A DNA stretch of 64,000 nt from Flavobacterium sp. (GTDB lineage Bacteria; Bacteroidota; Bacteroidia; Flavobacteriales; Flavobacteriaceae): NCBI RefSeq assembly GCF_024642105.1, contig NZ_JAHEBT010000053.1:335630-399629 (forward strand), read 5' to 3'. The position numbers were made by a program, and so were the translations under genes. The notes below the pieces were generated by a model. It was not told where the DNA came from. It made no database searches and saw only the letters and a list, made by a program, of their open reading frames with translations. Below, in pieces: positions 25,904 to 35,116 of this stretch (position 1 is the first letter of the stretch; the number at the start of each line of letters is the position of its first letter).

Positions 25904-27937
25904 ATGAGATTTATAAATTTCTTGAAAATGAAATTAGTGATTGTTATGTTGACCAGTTTATTACTACTACTGGTTTCTTGTAAGAAAAATAAAATTGAAA
26001 ATGAAAAAAGCAGTGATGTATTAACCTTTTTTAAAAAAACCGAACAGAAACCTTTAAAAGCTGATATTGAAGAAAAATACTTAGATACATTATGTCAAAA
26101 ACTACAAAAACAACACAATGATTCTATAACAAGAAATATATACTTTAAAATTGCTTTTAAATTTTACAATCTTAACTCACTTGACAAATATCTAAATTTA
26201 TCCCGAAAAATTAATAGTTTATCTGTAAAGGATAACGATAGTTCGCATATAGCAAAATCACTATACTATATAGGAGATTATTACGATGACAAGTCGAAAT
26301 TAGACAGTGCTTTCAGTTACTATTCTCAATCTGAAAAAATATATAAAAAAATTAAGGATACATTAAACATAGGAAAAACAACACTTTATAAAGCAGGAAT
26401 TCTATATGATGCAGGAAATTTCACAGAAAGCGAAATTGAGGCTGTCAAGGCTTTGAGATTACTTTCAAAAATTCATAATACTAGATTAGTATATGAATGT
26501 TACAACTTGATTGCAATTTCATTAAAAGAGTTAAATAATTATAAAAAGGCTTTAGAATATTTTGGTTTAGCCTTAAAACAATTAGAACAACTAGAAAGAG
26601 AAAACTATTCTGAGCAGAAAATTATAAAATCAAGAATATCCTGTTATAATAATATGGGTGCAGTCTATGAAAGACTTAAAAATTATCAATCAGGAATCTA
26701 TTTGTATAATAAAGGATTACAAACAAAAGATTTGAAGTTAAATTACCCAAAATTGTATGCTATGTTGTTGAATAATCTCGGTTATTCAAAAATGAAATTA
26801 GGCATTAATAAAAATATTAAGAAATTATTGTTTGAGTCTTTAAGAATCAGAGATAGCCTCCAAATATTACCTGGTATTGTATCCAGTAAAATTAAAATTG
26901 GAGAATATTACCTAAATGAAAAAGATACCGTTAGAGCACTGAATTATATTAAAGAAGGATATATTTTATCTAAAAAAATTAATAGTAATTATGATATTTT
27001 ATATTCTCTAAAATTATTAACTGAAAATGACTCTAAATACAAAACATTTTATTCTAATTTATACATTAAAGTTAATGATAGCATTCAAAATTTAGAAAGG
27101 AGAACTAGAAATAAATTTGCAAGAATTGCATACGAAACGGATCAAGTTGAAGAACAAAACGAGATATTATCAAAAAAGATTGTAGATGTATTTATAGGTT
27201 CGGGAATCATTGTTTTACTTCTAGGAGGCTTGCTATTAATATTTCGACTTAAATCTAAGAACCAAGAATTGATTTTTATAAAGGAACAACAAGAATCAAA
27301 TGAAAAAATTTATCAATTAATGCTGTTTCAACACTCTGAACAAGAACAAGCTCGTAATGAGGAAAGAAATCGGATTTCAATGGAATTACACGACGGTATA
27401 GTAAATAGCATTTTTACCACTCGTTTTAACTTAATGCAATTGGATTCTAAAGCAATAGCAAAAAAAAACCAATTAGTTAATGAACTAGAGAAAGTAGAAA
27501 ATGAAATTAGAAAGGTGTCTCACAATTTGCAACAAAATTTACTTTTTGAAGACAAAACATTGCCTGAAATTCTTGAAAATTTAATTGAGAGTCAAAAAAA
27601 CGTATTCAACACAAAATTTTATTTATCTATTGATAAATATATTGATTGGTCATCAATCACAAATAATAACAAAATTCACATTTATCGAATAATCCAAGAA
27701 GCATTACAAAACAGCAATAAATATTCTAAAGCTGAAAAATGTTGTGTATTTATCTTTAAAACTGTAGATACAATAACTATCAGAATCTGGGATAATGGTA
27801 TTGGGTTTAACTTAAAAAAAATAAAACAAGGTAATGGTTTAAAAAACATCCGAGAAAGAGCAAAAGCAATAAATGGGATGTGCAGATTTTATTCAAATGA
27901 AGTTAAAGGGACTACAATAGAAATTGTCTTCAAATAA
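25904..27937 (+). CDS. TPR-domain sensor histidine kinase (HisKA_3)
   Basis: 677 aa from the ATG at 25904 (a TTG precedes it in frame). An N-terminal hydrophobic segment ends in a lipobox-like LLVSC (about residue 26). Tetratricopeptide repeats fill about 60-400 (YYIGDYYDDKSKLDSAFSYY, YNNMGAVYERLKNYQSGIYLY). One membrane helix lies near 425-450. The HisKA_3 dimerisation domain has the phospho-His in RISMELHDGI (about 495), and the ATPase ends with DNGIGF and a GNGLKNIRERA G2 box. The periplasmic TPRs probably sense a peptide or protein. The cognate regulator is most likely the LuxR-type gene at 23836. Confidence 0.88.
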   Translation: MRFINFLKMKLVIVMLTSLLLLLVSCKKNKIENEKSSDVLTFFKKTEQKPLKADIEEKYLDTLCQKLQKQHNDSITRNIYFKIAFKFYNLNSLDKYLNLSRKINSLSVKDNDSSHIAKSLYYIGDYYDDKSKLDSAFSYYSQSEKIYKKIKDTLNIGKTTLYKAGILYDAGNFTESEIEAVKALRLLSKIHNTRLVYECYNLIAISLKELNNYKKALEYFGLALKQLEQLERENYSEQKIIKSRISCYNNMGAVYERLKNYQSGIYLYNKGLQTKDLKLNYPKLYAMLLNNLGYSKMKLGINKNIKKLLFESLRIRDSLQILPGIVSSKIKIGEYYLNEKDTVRALNYIKEGYILSKKINSNYDILYSLKLLTENDSKYKTFYSNLYIKVNDSIQNLERRTRNKFARIAYETDQVEEQNEILSKKIVDVFIGSGIIVLLLGGLLLIFRLKSKNQELIFIKEQQESNEKIYQLMLFQHSEQEQARNEERNRISMELHDGIVNSIFTTRFNLMQLDSKAIAKKNQLVNELEKVENEIRKVSHNLQQNLLFEDKTLPEILENLIESQKNVFNTKFYLSIDKYIDWSSITNNNKIHIYRIIQEALQNSNKYSKAEKCCVFIFKTVDTITIRIWDNGIGFNLKKIKQGNGLKNIRERAKAINGMCRFYSNEVKGTTIEIVFK

Positions 27938-28317
27938 TTGCTTAATATACCTAACTACAAATTTTATAGTTTACATAAATAATTTTAAAAAACAACCTCA
28001 ATTAGACTCATATCTCTTGAGTAAATTCTTTATAAATACTCTTCTACACTATTCCATATTCATTTTTGAAGTTATCAAATAATTAAATTATTTTTATTTT
28101 TTTAACATATTTTACAATTAAACTACATCCTTTGTTAAATGTTAAAAAATAAAATCAATTACTTGATATTATTGCTCTTAAATTTGATTATAAATTTATA
28201 TTACTCTATTTCTAAAATTAAACTGTCATCTATTAACAAAAGACTTTGACTGACTAAACATTGAAATAATTTTAAAATAAAATCAAAATTTAAATCAAAC
28301 TAAAGATTTTATACCAA
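27938..28317. other. Intergenic, no gene seen
   Basis: 380 bp of very AT-rich sequence between the kinase and the OLD-family gene. I see no ORF, hairpin or perfect promoter box. Confidence 0.4.
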
Positions 28318-29997
28318 ATGAAATTACACAAATTAATAATTGAAAATTTTAGAGGCCTAAAAGGAAATCAAAACATAATAGAGTTTTGCGATTCTAATAT
28401 TATTTTTTTAATTGGTCAGAATAATGTTGGTAAATCAACTTTTTTAAGAGCTTATGAATTTTTTGTTAATTCTTCTCAAAAAGCAAATCAGGAAGATTTT
28501 TATGATTACAATACTAATTTCCCAATAATAATTGAAGGATGGTTTTATAAAGAAGAAGAGGATGAGGGAGATATTAGCTTGCAAGGTACCGGAAAAACTA
28601 AAGAACCTGACTGGGTCAATAAATGGGTAGATAATAATAACATCGTTAAAGTACGGAAAAAATGGTCTGAATCTGGCGGGAATTTTGAAAAAGAAACCTT
28701 TTCTCCTCATGAGAATGAATGGATTCCAAACGGATTTGGAGGTATGGATACTTTATTCACAAAATATACTCCAACTCCAATTGCAATAAATGCAATGGAA
28801 ACTTCAAATTCTCTTGAAGAAAAAGTAAATAAATTAATTCAGGATGATTTTTTAAAAAAAATTAAGTTAGAGTATGGAGAACTTTGTGATGAAATAACTT
28901 CTAAAATTAAAGAACTCCAATCGAATATTATTAGTTCGGAAACTGTTGAAAAATATAATGAAGATTTAAATGAGAATTTTCAAAAAATATTTTCAAATTT
29001 AACTTTAAAAATTCAGGCTAATAAAGAAGAAAATATTAAAATTGAAGATGCGTTTAAGAAAAATCACACAGTTACAGTAGAGAAAAATAATTCTACTCGA
29101 AAAGAAAGTTTTTTGCAAAATGGGCATGGGGTTATACGACAGGCTCTATATAATTTTATGACATTTCTTAAACAAAATAGAACAGGAATTAAAAAAGAAT
29201 ATATAATTCTTTACGAAGAACCGGAATTATTTCTACATCCTAAAGTAGCTTTCAAGTTAAGAGAAAGCCTATATGAACTTGCAGAGAATAGTCCATATCA
29301 AATTCTTTGTGCTACGCATTCGCCTTTAATGATTGATATTTCAAAACCACACTCTTCATTGTTAAGAGTTACAAAAGATGATAATGAAAATTCATTTACA
29401 TTTCAAGTAGGTCAAAATTTGTTTGCTAAAGATGAAGACCAAAAGCAGCGAGTTCAAATGATTAATCGTTTCAATCCTCATATTTGTGAATCTTTTTATG
29501 TAGATAAAGTATTATTAGTAGAAGGAGACACCGAAACAATTGTCTATCGAGATTTGCTAAATAGATTTTACCCTGATAAAGAAGTATTTGTATTAAATAC
29601 TGGCTCCAAAAACAACATTCCTTTCTTTCAAGAGGTACTTACTGCATTTCACATCGAACACTATATTATACATGATATTGACAATGAGTTCAGTGTAAAT
29701 AATAATAGAAATCCAGCTTGGACTTTAAACCAAATAATTTGGGATAATGTTATTAAATCAAATTCAATTAAAAATGGATTGTCTAGAAGATATTTACACA
29801 ACACAGATTTTGAAACAGCACATGGAATAAAATTATCAAATGGAAAAGATAAACCTTTAAAATCCTATCAATTTGTTAGTAGAATAGACGGCACTGAACC
29901 AAAACCAAATTGTTTAAAATGGTTAGACGATATTTTAGGTAAAAAAGAAATACTTCATGATATGGAATATATTCTAGGGAACCTACCTAATAATTGA
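28318..29997 (+). CDS. OLD-family ATPase/TOPRIM nuclease
   Basis: 559 aa. The N-terminal ABC-type ATPase has Walker A GQNNVGKST (about 34-42), a coiled-coil insertion (about 180-260), a signature-like NGHGVIRQAL, Walker B YEEPELFLHP (about 299-308) and the H-loop ATHSP. The C-terminal TOPRIM domain has VLLVEGDTE (about 397-405) and HDIDNE (about 451-456), the metal-binding acids. OLD proteins are defence nucleases; alone they are class 1, and with a UvrD helicase they form Gabija. No helicase gene follows, so this looks like a stand-alone OLD. It is monocistronic on the plus strand in a defence-rich stretch. Confidence 0.85.
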   Translation: MKLHKLIIENFRGLKGNQNIIEFCDSNIIFLIGQNNVGKSTFLRAYEFFVNSSQKANQEDFYDYNTNFPIIIEGWFYKEEEDEGDISLQGTGKTKEPDWVNKWVDNNNIVKVRKKWSESGGNFEKETFSPHENEWIPNGFGGMDTLFTKYTPTPIAINAMETSNSLEEKVNKLIQDDFLKKIKLEYGELCDEITSKIKELQSNIISSETVEKYNEDLNENFQKIFSNLTLKIQANKEENIKIEDAFKKNHTVTVEKNNSTRKESFLQNGHGVIRQALYNFMTFLKQNRTGIKKEYIILYEEPELFLHPKVAFKLRESLYELAENSPYQILCATHSPLMIDISKPHSSLLRVTKDDNENSFTFQVGQNLFAKDEDQKQRVQMINRFNPHICESFYVDKVLLVEGDTETIVYRDLLNRFYPDKEVFVLNTGSKNNIPFFQEVLTAFHIEHYIIHDIDNEFSVNNNRNPAWTLNQIIWDNVIKSNSIKNGLSRRYLHNTDFETAHGIKLSNGKDKPLKSYQFVSRIDGTEPKPNCLKWLDDILGKKEILHDMEYILGNLPNN

Positions 29998-30521
29998 ATT
30001 AAATGATGAATAAAAATTATTTCAAAATTAAAATCTATTATCAAAACGCCCTTTCTTAAATAGGTATTCATAAAACAATCTATTTTTTAAGCATTATATT
30101 TATTCAGAAATATCTTTAAAGATAGCTTAGACTAGTTTTACAACATTTGTATAAATTGCGATGTTGGCACTTAAATTAAAAGTAATTACTTCCAACTAAA
30201 AACTGAAAAAAAATTCATAAAATGTGTGTTAATTATATATAAGTAAAAGTAATAACACAGTAGTGCTTTATATTATAGATTTAATGGAAATATTAAGAAT
30301 ATAAGCTCAGTTTTGTCTATTTTAAGTTAAAACAAATATTCCCTTTAACTATAAAAACAAAAGTTAAACTCCAAATCAAATTAGAAGATAATATATGTGA
30401 TTATAAATTTGGATTGATATAAACATACTTAATCGACTATTAAGTTTAAACATCAAGATGGCATCAAAAATACTTAATTAAAAATATTATCAGGAAGTGT
30501 GAAATACAATCTAATAACAAA
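29998..30521. other. Intergenic, no intact gene seen
   Basis: 524 bp of AT-rich DNA between the OLD gene and the broken ATPase. Only very short ORFs are present. Nothing structured stood out. Confidence 0.4.
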
Positions 30522-30737
30522 ATGAAAAATATAAGAATAATAAGAGCAGAGATTAATGGAGATGTGTTTCCAATTTCACTAAAAGAGACAAAAAATCCTG
30601 AAAAAAATTTTTATACTATTGTAATTGGTAATAATGCAGCTGGAAAAAGTCGCCTACTTGTAAATATTCTTAATAATTTACGACAAGTTAGTAGGTCGTG
30701 TATCAAAGTTAGTGATGATACAAATTTCACAATTTAA
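30522..30737 (+). pseudogene. N-terminal fragment of an AAA/ABC-type ATPase
   Basis: 71 aa. The fragment keeps a Walker A motif, IVIGNNAAGKSRLLVNIL, at about residues 34-51, the usual position in SMC-like defence ATPases, then stops at a TAA. The remaining several hundred residues expected are absent on both sides of the IS1 that follows at once. It was probably truncated when the IS1 entered or by a deletion linked to it. The original function may have been defence, by neighbourhood only. Confidence 0.6.
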
Positions 30738-30855
30738 CATGTTGATAATCAATATTTAAATTGATTTATTTCAAACAAGGGGAGACTATATGTCTCTCTT
30801 TTTTTATTTTTTATTGTCTCTTAAAAACGCTAAAAATGGCTTTTTATACGTCCTC

Positions 30856-31534
30856 ATGTACAAAGTTAGTGATACTAAAATTTGCCCTCATTGTACTGCT
30901 TCTACACTTATTAAAAATGGGTTTACTGCTAACCGAAAACAACAATTTTATTGTAAAACATGTACGAAACGGTGCATCGATTTTTATACAAATAATGGCT
31001 ATGGTAAAGAAATCAATGCCCATATTGTAATGCTTATTAAAGAGGGTATGGGAATTAGAAGTATGGCTCGAGTTTTATGTATTTCTACCACCACTTTACT
31101 AAAACGCATATTGTTTATTGCCAAAGGAGTGCAATCGCCACCCATTTATTCTGGTCAAATCTATGAAGTAGACGAAATGAGGACTTTTTTTAAGGCATAA
31201 GGGCAAGGTAATTTGGATAGTATATGCTTTAGATAGAGTCAACAAAAATGTAATCAGTTTTGCTGTTGGTTCAAGAACCAAGAAAACACTCAATCAAGTT
31301 ATTAAAACCGTAGTACTTTCCAATCCCAAGCGAATTTATACTGATGGGTTGATTCACTACAAATTTATAATTCACAACACTATTCATAAAGTCACCCGTT
31401 TTGGGACCAATAGGATTGAAAGAAAAAATCTGAGCCTCCGTACTCAATTAATACGCCTCAATAGAAGGTCAATTTGTTTCTCCAAAAGTTTGCTTGTACT
31501 CAGCGCAGTGCTAAGGATTTATTTTTGGTTGTGA
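30856..31534 (+). pseudogene. IS1-family transposase, disrupted
   Basis: The first part (from ATG 30856: MYKVSDTKICPHC...) is an InsA zinc ribbon plus helix-turn-helix, ending EVDEMRTFFKA. InsB continues in the +1 frame at about 31195 (HKGKVIWIVYALDR) and ends with TDGLIHY, IERKNLSLRTQLIRLNRRSICFSKS. The break lies at a T7 run (31185-31191); removing one T restores EVDEMRTFLRHKGK. IS1 normally uses a -1 shift, so this +1 break is more likely a mutation. The sequence between TDGLIHYKF and HNTIHKV is also shorter than in IS1 relatives I recall. Terminal repeats were not resolved. Confidence 0.75.
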
Positions 31535-31705
31535 TAGTAACGATTTAAACCTAAACATTATTTATAAGATGAACTCTAACGTTTCTCGGCTAGACGCTGA
31601 AGTGAAGACAGCGAACTGATTATTTTCTGTTAAAGATAAACGTTTTTCGTGAACACGTTAAAACAAAAACCAACAATTGTGTGAAACGGCTGTTAGTGAC
31701 TGGCT
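31535..31705. other. 3' flank of the reverse transcriptase gene
   Basis: 171 bp, less AT-rich than the nearby gaps, containing ctcggctagacgctgaag and gtgaaacggctgttagtgac. No ORF. With 33239-33417 it gives the RT gene GC-richer flanks, as if it moved as a unit. Confidence 0.35.
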
Positions 31706-33238
31706 TTAATCTCCTGGGTCCTCATCATATTCTGCAATGAACAGTTGTACTTCAAATGGATTTATAACGACATCAATATTTTGAATTACTTGTTCGTCAA
31801 TTATTGGGGTATTATCAATCAGAGTTTTAAATCTAGCATTAAGCCAACTTGAATCCCAAATTTGTATTGTTTGGTCATTAACTTTTCTGCAAAGATTTTC
31901 TTCGTAAACTTTAGCTCTATCGATTTTAATTGTCAAACGTTGGAGCCATATTTTGATATGTCCAGTATTTGGGATTTTTTCAAACTTGGCCATAATTGAT
32001 TCAAGGATTGCTTCTCTTTTACTCGCATCATTTAAAATTGAAAAGAGTTTACTTAATATAGCCGAAGCTATTGGATAGGTTCTTGGGTTTTTATACATTA
32101 TATCCACAAGAATGCTAATTAAAACAGGAACATGGTGAAGTTCTGCCAAACCTTTTATTCTGTCATAAAATTTTCCTAACGCCTTACTCAAACTTCCTGA
32201 ATTAGGATGTTTTTCTGATAAATTGTGAATAATAAGTAAATGTTCTTGGATACTTTTACTTCCATTTTTCTGTGAAATCCAATAGAGCTTGTCTGGTTTT
32301 ATTGAGTCTCGAACTACATTATTAGAAACTATAGTTTTAGATGCATTAAGCCGCATACCGAGTTCAATTAATATTTCCGTCAATATTTTGGTAATTAATT
32401 CAGCATCTTGAGGATTGTTAGAAAAAATACGATAATCATCACGGTAACGAATAATTTGATAGTCTTGAACGTGAGCAGGTATTCTATTTGTGAGCTCTAA
32501 ATCGGCAAAGCCAAGAACAATTTCTGCTATAAAATCCATAACTACACTTCCTTGCGGAATACCATTTGTTTGTCCAAATGCCATTTCTCGGAGATGTTTA
32601 TCAATTGAGTTTCCAATTAAAGTATGGTTGTTACGATTTGCAAGTAGTTTTGCAAATGGTTTTGTATGAATAGCCCAAGAAACAGAATGTGTATATATTG
32701 AACCATAACAATCTGTTATGTCTGTGTGTAAAACATATTCGTATTTAAGAGCAAGTTCGATAGAATGTTGTTCTATTGTTTGCCACCATTGAGTAACTGT
32801 TGTAGCTTTGTCTGATTGAACATCTTCTGATTCCAATGGAATGCTATAACATTTTATTTTTGGATTTGCATCAAATTGTGTAAACCTAGCCTTTATCAAA
32901 TTCCAATTAGCTTCTTCGGTCATATTATGAACAAGAGAAACATATAATGCTGGATGTATTAATTGGAATGGTCGCCAAGCAAACTTCCCGTCTTTATTGT
33001 TTAAGAAAGAATAATTTACATTTTCAAAATCTGACGGATAAGTAGATTTTACCTGACCAGCTGGAGTTGTAAAAGTGCCTAAAAAATCAGATAATCTGCG
33101 TCCTGTCAATTGCGCAGAAACTTGATTAATTATGTTTTGAAAAACAAAGTATTGAGGTAAATCAAAATTGAAATAGCTTTCAGTTTTTAGAAAATACGCT
33201 CTTGCTTCAGTATTATTTAGTTCTAATATTCTTCTCAT
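31706..33238 (-). CDS. Defence-type reverse transcriptase (unknown group/DRT-like)
   Basis: 510 aa. RT palm motifs are visible: motif A HTDITDCYGSIYTHSVSWAIH (about 170-190), motif B-like GIPQGSVVMDFIAEIVL (about 223-240) and the catalytic box RYRDDYRIF (YRDD at about 265-268). A helical C-terminal half of about 200 residues follows with no intron maturase, endonuclease or retron msr region seen. This layout matches the 'unknown group' RTs known as DRT anti-phage proteins. I cannot assign a DRT class by eye. Its neighbour upstream on the same strand is a membrane coiled-coil protein, separated by a 179-bp gap that may hold a non-coding RNA template. Confidence 0.82.
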   Translation of the reverse strand: MRRILELNNTEARAYFLKTESYFNFDLPQYFVFQNIINQVSAQLTGRRLSDFLGTFTTPAGQVKSTYPSDFENVNYSFLNNKDGKFAWRPFQLIHPALYVSLVHNMTEEANWNLIKARFTQFDANPKIKCYSIPLESEDVQSDKATTVTQWWQTIEQHSIELALKYEYVLHTDITDCYGSIYTHSVSWAIHTKPFAKLLANRNNHTLIGNSIDKHLREMAFGQTNGIPQGSVVMDFIAEIVLGFADLELTNRIPAHVQDYQIIRYRDDYRIFSNNPQDAELITKILTEILIELGMRLNASKTIVSNNVVRDSIKPDKLYWISQKNGSKSIQEHLLIIHNLSEKHPNSGSLSKALGKFYDRIKGLAELHHVPVLISILVDIMYKNPRTYPIASAILSKLFSILNDASKREAILESIMAKFEKIPNTGHIKIWLQRLTIKIDRAKVYEENLCRKVNDQTIQIWDSSWLNARFKTLIDNTPIIDEQVIQNIDVVINPFEVQLFIAEYDEDPGD

Positions 33239-33417
33239 TGTTTTCTAATCGTGTGTGTTTTTGTGTTTCTTTAAAGCTTGCTACTAACGTCTTGCAGCTT
33301 AGCGAAGCTGCGGATTTAGAAGCCTAAATTTTCAATTTTGCCCAAAAGTTCAATAGAAGAACTTTGATCCAATTTAGTACTGTTCCCGCCATTTTGCCAA
33401 ACTATTGTTGGCAGTAG
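33239..33417 (-). other. Structured gap upstream of RT (possible ncRNA)
   Basis: 179 bp with clear secondary structure: GCAGCTT-agcg-AAGCTGC (33294-33311) is a perfect 7-bp stem with a tetraloop. Paired GCCAAAC / GTTTGGC-like blocks flank 33385-33415 (ttttgccaaactattgttggcag). It is less AT-rich than its surroundings. Some defence RTs are encoded with an adjacent template RNA; this is the only candidate here. Confidence 0.35.
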
Positions 33418-34263
33418 TTATTTTATCAATTCTGACGCATCACTTTTATAACTTTGTAATGAATGTTTGAGAGTTTTTGATATTTGTTTTAAATCTTCTT
33501 TATGATTATCGTTTTGCATTTTGATTTCTCTGAAAAGTACGGATGTGTCTCTAAATTTTGGTAAGTGTTCAAGAATAAGCTGATTGTTAGTGTATTTTAT
33601 TAAAACATTTTCAAGCACTTTTCTGATGAACTCATAAAAATAATTCAAATCAGTCTCGTCTTGTATATTATCATAGAAATCTTTAATGTAAGAATTCAAC
33701 TTTTCTATATCAGCATACTCTAGTAAGTTAGGTTGTTTGGTAAACCAAGCGGTTAAATTCATCAAGTCATTTACTTGGAATTTAAATTTGGTTTTTCTTT
33801 CATAATCAAAATGTTGAGATTTTTCTACCATTGTCCAAAGTTGGTCTATTTGCATATTGAAATAATCAACTTCCGATGAGATATTGTTAAAGGTTTTAAT
33901 TTTGCTTTCTCCAAAAATATTTATATATGAGAGAAAATAGTTTTCGTTTTTTAATAGTTTTTCTAATCTATTTAAACTTTTATTTGGAGAAAATCTTAAT
34001 AATTGAAATTCAAGATTGTTTTTTTCGTAATTAGAAACCATTTCATCTAAGTTTGACGTAATTTTTTCTATGTGTCCAATAGAAGATTTGATAAGATTTG
34101 AAAAATGTCTTACTCGATTACTGTCTTCATCTTTACTTTTTTTCTTTTCCTTTTTTATTTCCGATTGGATTGTTAGGTAAAAAATTAGAAGTGCAGTTCC
34201 TGTTCCAATTAATGCACTAATAATATCTTTTAAAAAATCTTTTGCTGTTTCTATTTCACACAT
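33418..34263 (-). CDS. Membrane-anchored coiled-coil protein
   Basis: 281 aa. One membrane helix (about residues 14-32, IISALIGTGTALLIFYLTI) is followed by a Lys/Glu-rich stretch (EIKKEKKKSKDED) and long helices to the end. This resembles the single-helix, cytoplasmic-domain proteins common in defence islands. It lies upstream of the RT on the same strand (179-bp gap) and may be an effector or an independent cassette gene. No family recognised. Confidence 0.6.
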   Translation of the reverse strand: MCEIETAKDFLKDIISALIGTGTALLIFYLTIQSEIKKEKKKSKDEDSNRVRHFSNLIKSSIGHIEKITSNLDEMVSNYEKNNLEFQLLRFSPNKSLNRLEKLLKNENYFLSYINIFGESKIKTFNNISSEVDYFNMQIDQLWTMVEKSQHFDYERKTKFKFQVNDLMNLTAWFTKQPNLLEYADIEKLNSYIKDFYDNIQDETDLNYFYEFIRKVLENVLIKYTNNQLILEHLPKFRDTSVLFREIKMQNDNHKEDLKQISKTLKHSLQSYKSDASELIK

Positions 34264-34484
34264 ATGTTTTTATAATTACTGCCAAAAACCAAATATACGC
34301 ATTGCGTCAATCTAAAATTAAAAACATGCGTACATTAATTTTTAATACGGTTGTATTTGAAGCATAATTAGTTTCTTATTAATAAAGTTCTATAAATATT
34401 ATTTATTTGGCGCAATATTTTTTCTCGTGTATCAAAATTAGTGATACTAAAATTTGTCATTTGAAATAACGTTCATTTCTTGTT

Positions 34485-34660
34485 CTATGTCAAAACGATA
34501 ACCTTCAGAAAATCAATGAGTTGGTTTAATTTTAAATTTATAGCGCTCACAAGTTGAACCAATGACCTTAAATTCAGTTTTAAGGTCATTGGTTGTTTTA
34601 TATCGAACCGATAACCTTCAGAAAATCAATTGTTTGGTTCGATTTTAAGTCTATGTTGCC
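34485..34660 (+). repeat. Diverged tandem units preceding the main array
   Basis: Two related blocks share gataaccttcagaaaatcaa (34497 and 34607 region) with a ggttcgat/ggtttaat element and the linker caagttgaaccaatgacc. They contain a hairpin aatgacctt...aaggtcatt like that in the main units. They look like older relatives of the 100-bp repeats. Confidence 0.6.
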
Positions 34661-35058
34661 CACTAAGTTGAACCAATGACCCTAATTATTTTTAGGGTCA
34701 TTTTTTTGCAAAAGTTTTAAATCTAATTTAAAAAAGTTCGAGATTACTCCTCTATTCTCCACTAAGTTGAACCAATGACCCTAATTATTTTTAGGGTCAT
34801 TTTTTTGCAAAAGTTTTAAATCTAATTTAAAAAAGTTCGAGATTACTCCTCTATTCTCCACTAAGTCGAACCAATGACCCTAATTTTTTTTAGGGTCATT
34901 TTTTTTGCAAAAGTCTCAAATCTGAATTAAAATAGTTCGAGACAACTCCTCTCTGCTCCACTAAGTCGAACCAATGACCCTAACTTTTTTTAGGGTCATT
35001 TTTTTTGTAAAAGTTTCAAATCTGAATTAAAATAGTTCGAGACAACTCCTCTATTCTC
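34661..35058 (+). repeat. Four tandem ~100-bp repeats (candidate attR and multiple att copies)
   Basis: Units start at 34661, 34760, 34859 and 34959 (99, 99, 100, 100 bp). Units 1 and 2 are identical; units 3 and 4 differ from them and slightly from each other. Each unit has an intrinsic-terminator-like hairpin (gaccct...agggtc followed by a T run) and a tail ending ttcgag...actcctct[ctg/att]ctccac. Unit 3 matches the left repeat at 3822-3899. The tail looks like an RNA gene 3' end followed by its terminator. Probably stacked integration sites. Confidence 0.75.
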
Positions 35059-35084
35059 CACTGAAACTATTTCAGAAAAAGCTA

Positions 35085-35116
35085 AAAGCCTGTAAATCCT
35101 ATGATTTACAGGCTTT
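35085..35116 (+). terminator. Intrinsic terminator after the repeat array
   Basis: aaagcctgtaaatc (35085-35098) pairs with gatttacaggcttt (35103-35116), a 14-bp stem with loop ctat followed by a T-rich tract. It closes the array on the chromosomal side. Confidence 0.75.

Noticed and set aside
28318..29997. Gabija GajA
   Set aside because: The protein has the right layout, but no UvrD-type helicase (GajB) follows within the island.
30856..31534. Programmed frameshift of IS1
   Set aside because: IS1 uses a -1 shift; here InsB is in the +1 frame at a T7 run, which is better explained by a one-base insertion.
31706..33238. Retron or group II intron RT
   Set aside because: No msr/msd-type inverted a1/a2 repeats, no maturase or HNH domain; the C-terminal half is helical and fits defence-type RTs better.
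33239..33417. Integron attC site
   Set aside because: Strong hairpins and GTT-type motifs are present, but the paired R'/R'' core sites (GTTRRRY and RYYYAAC) do not match, and no integron integrase is in the window.
34661..35058. CRISPR-like array
   Set aside because: The units are adjacent 100-bp tandem repeats with no unique spacers and no cas genes nearby.
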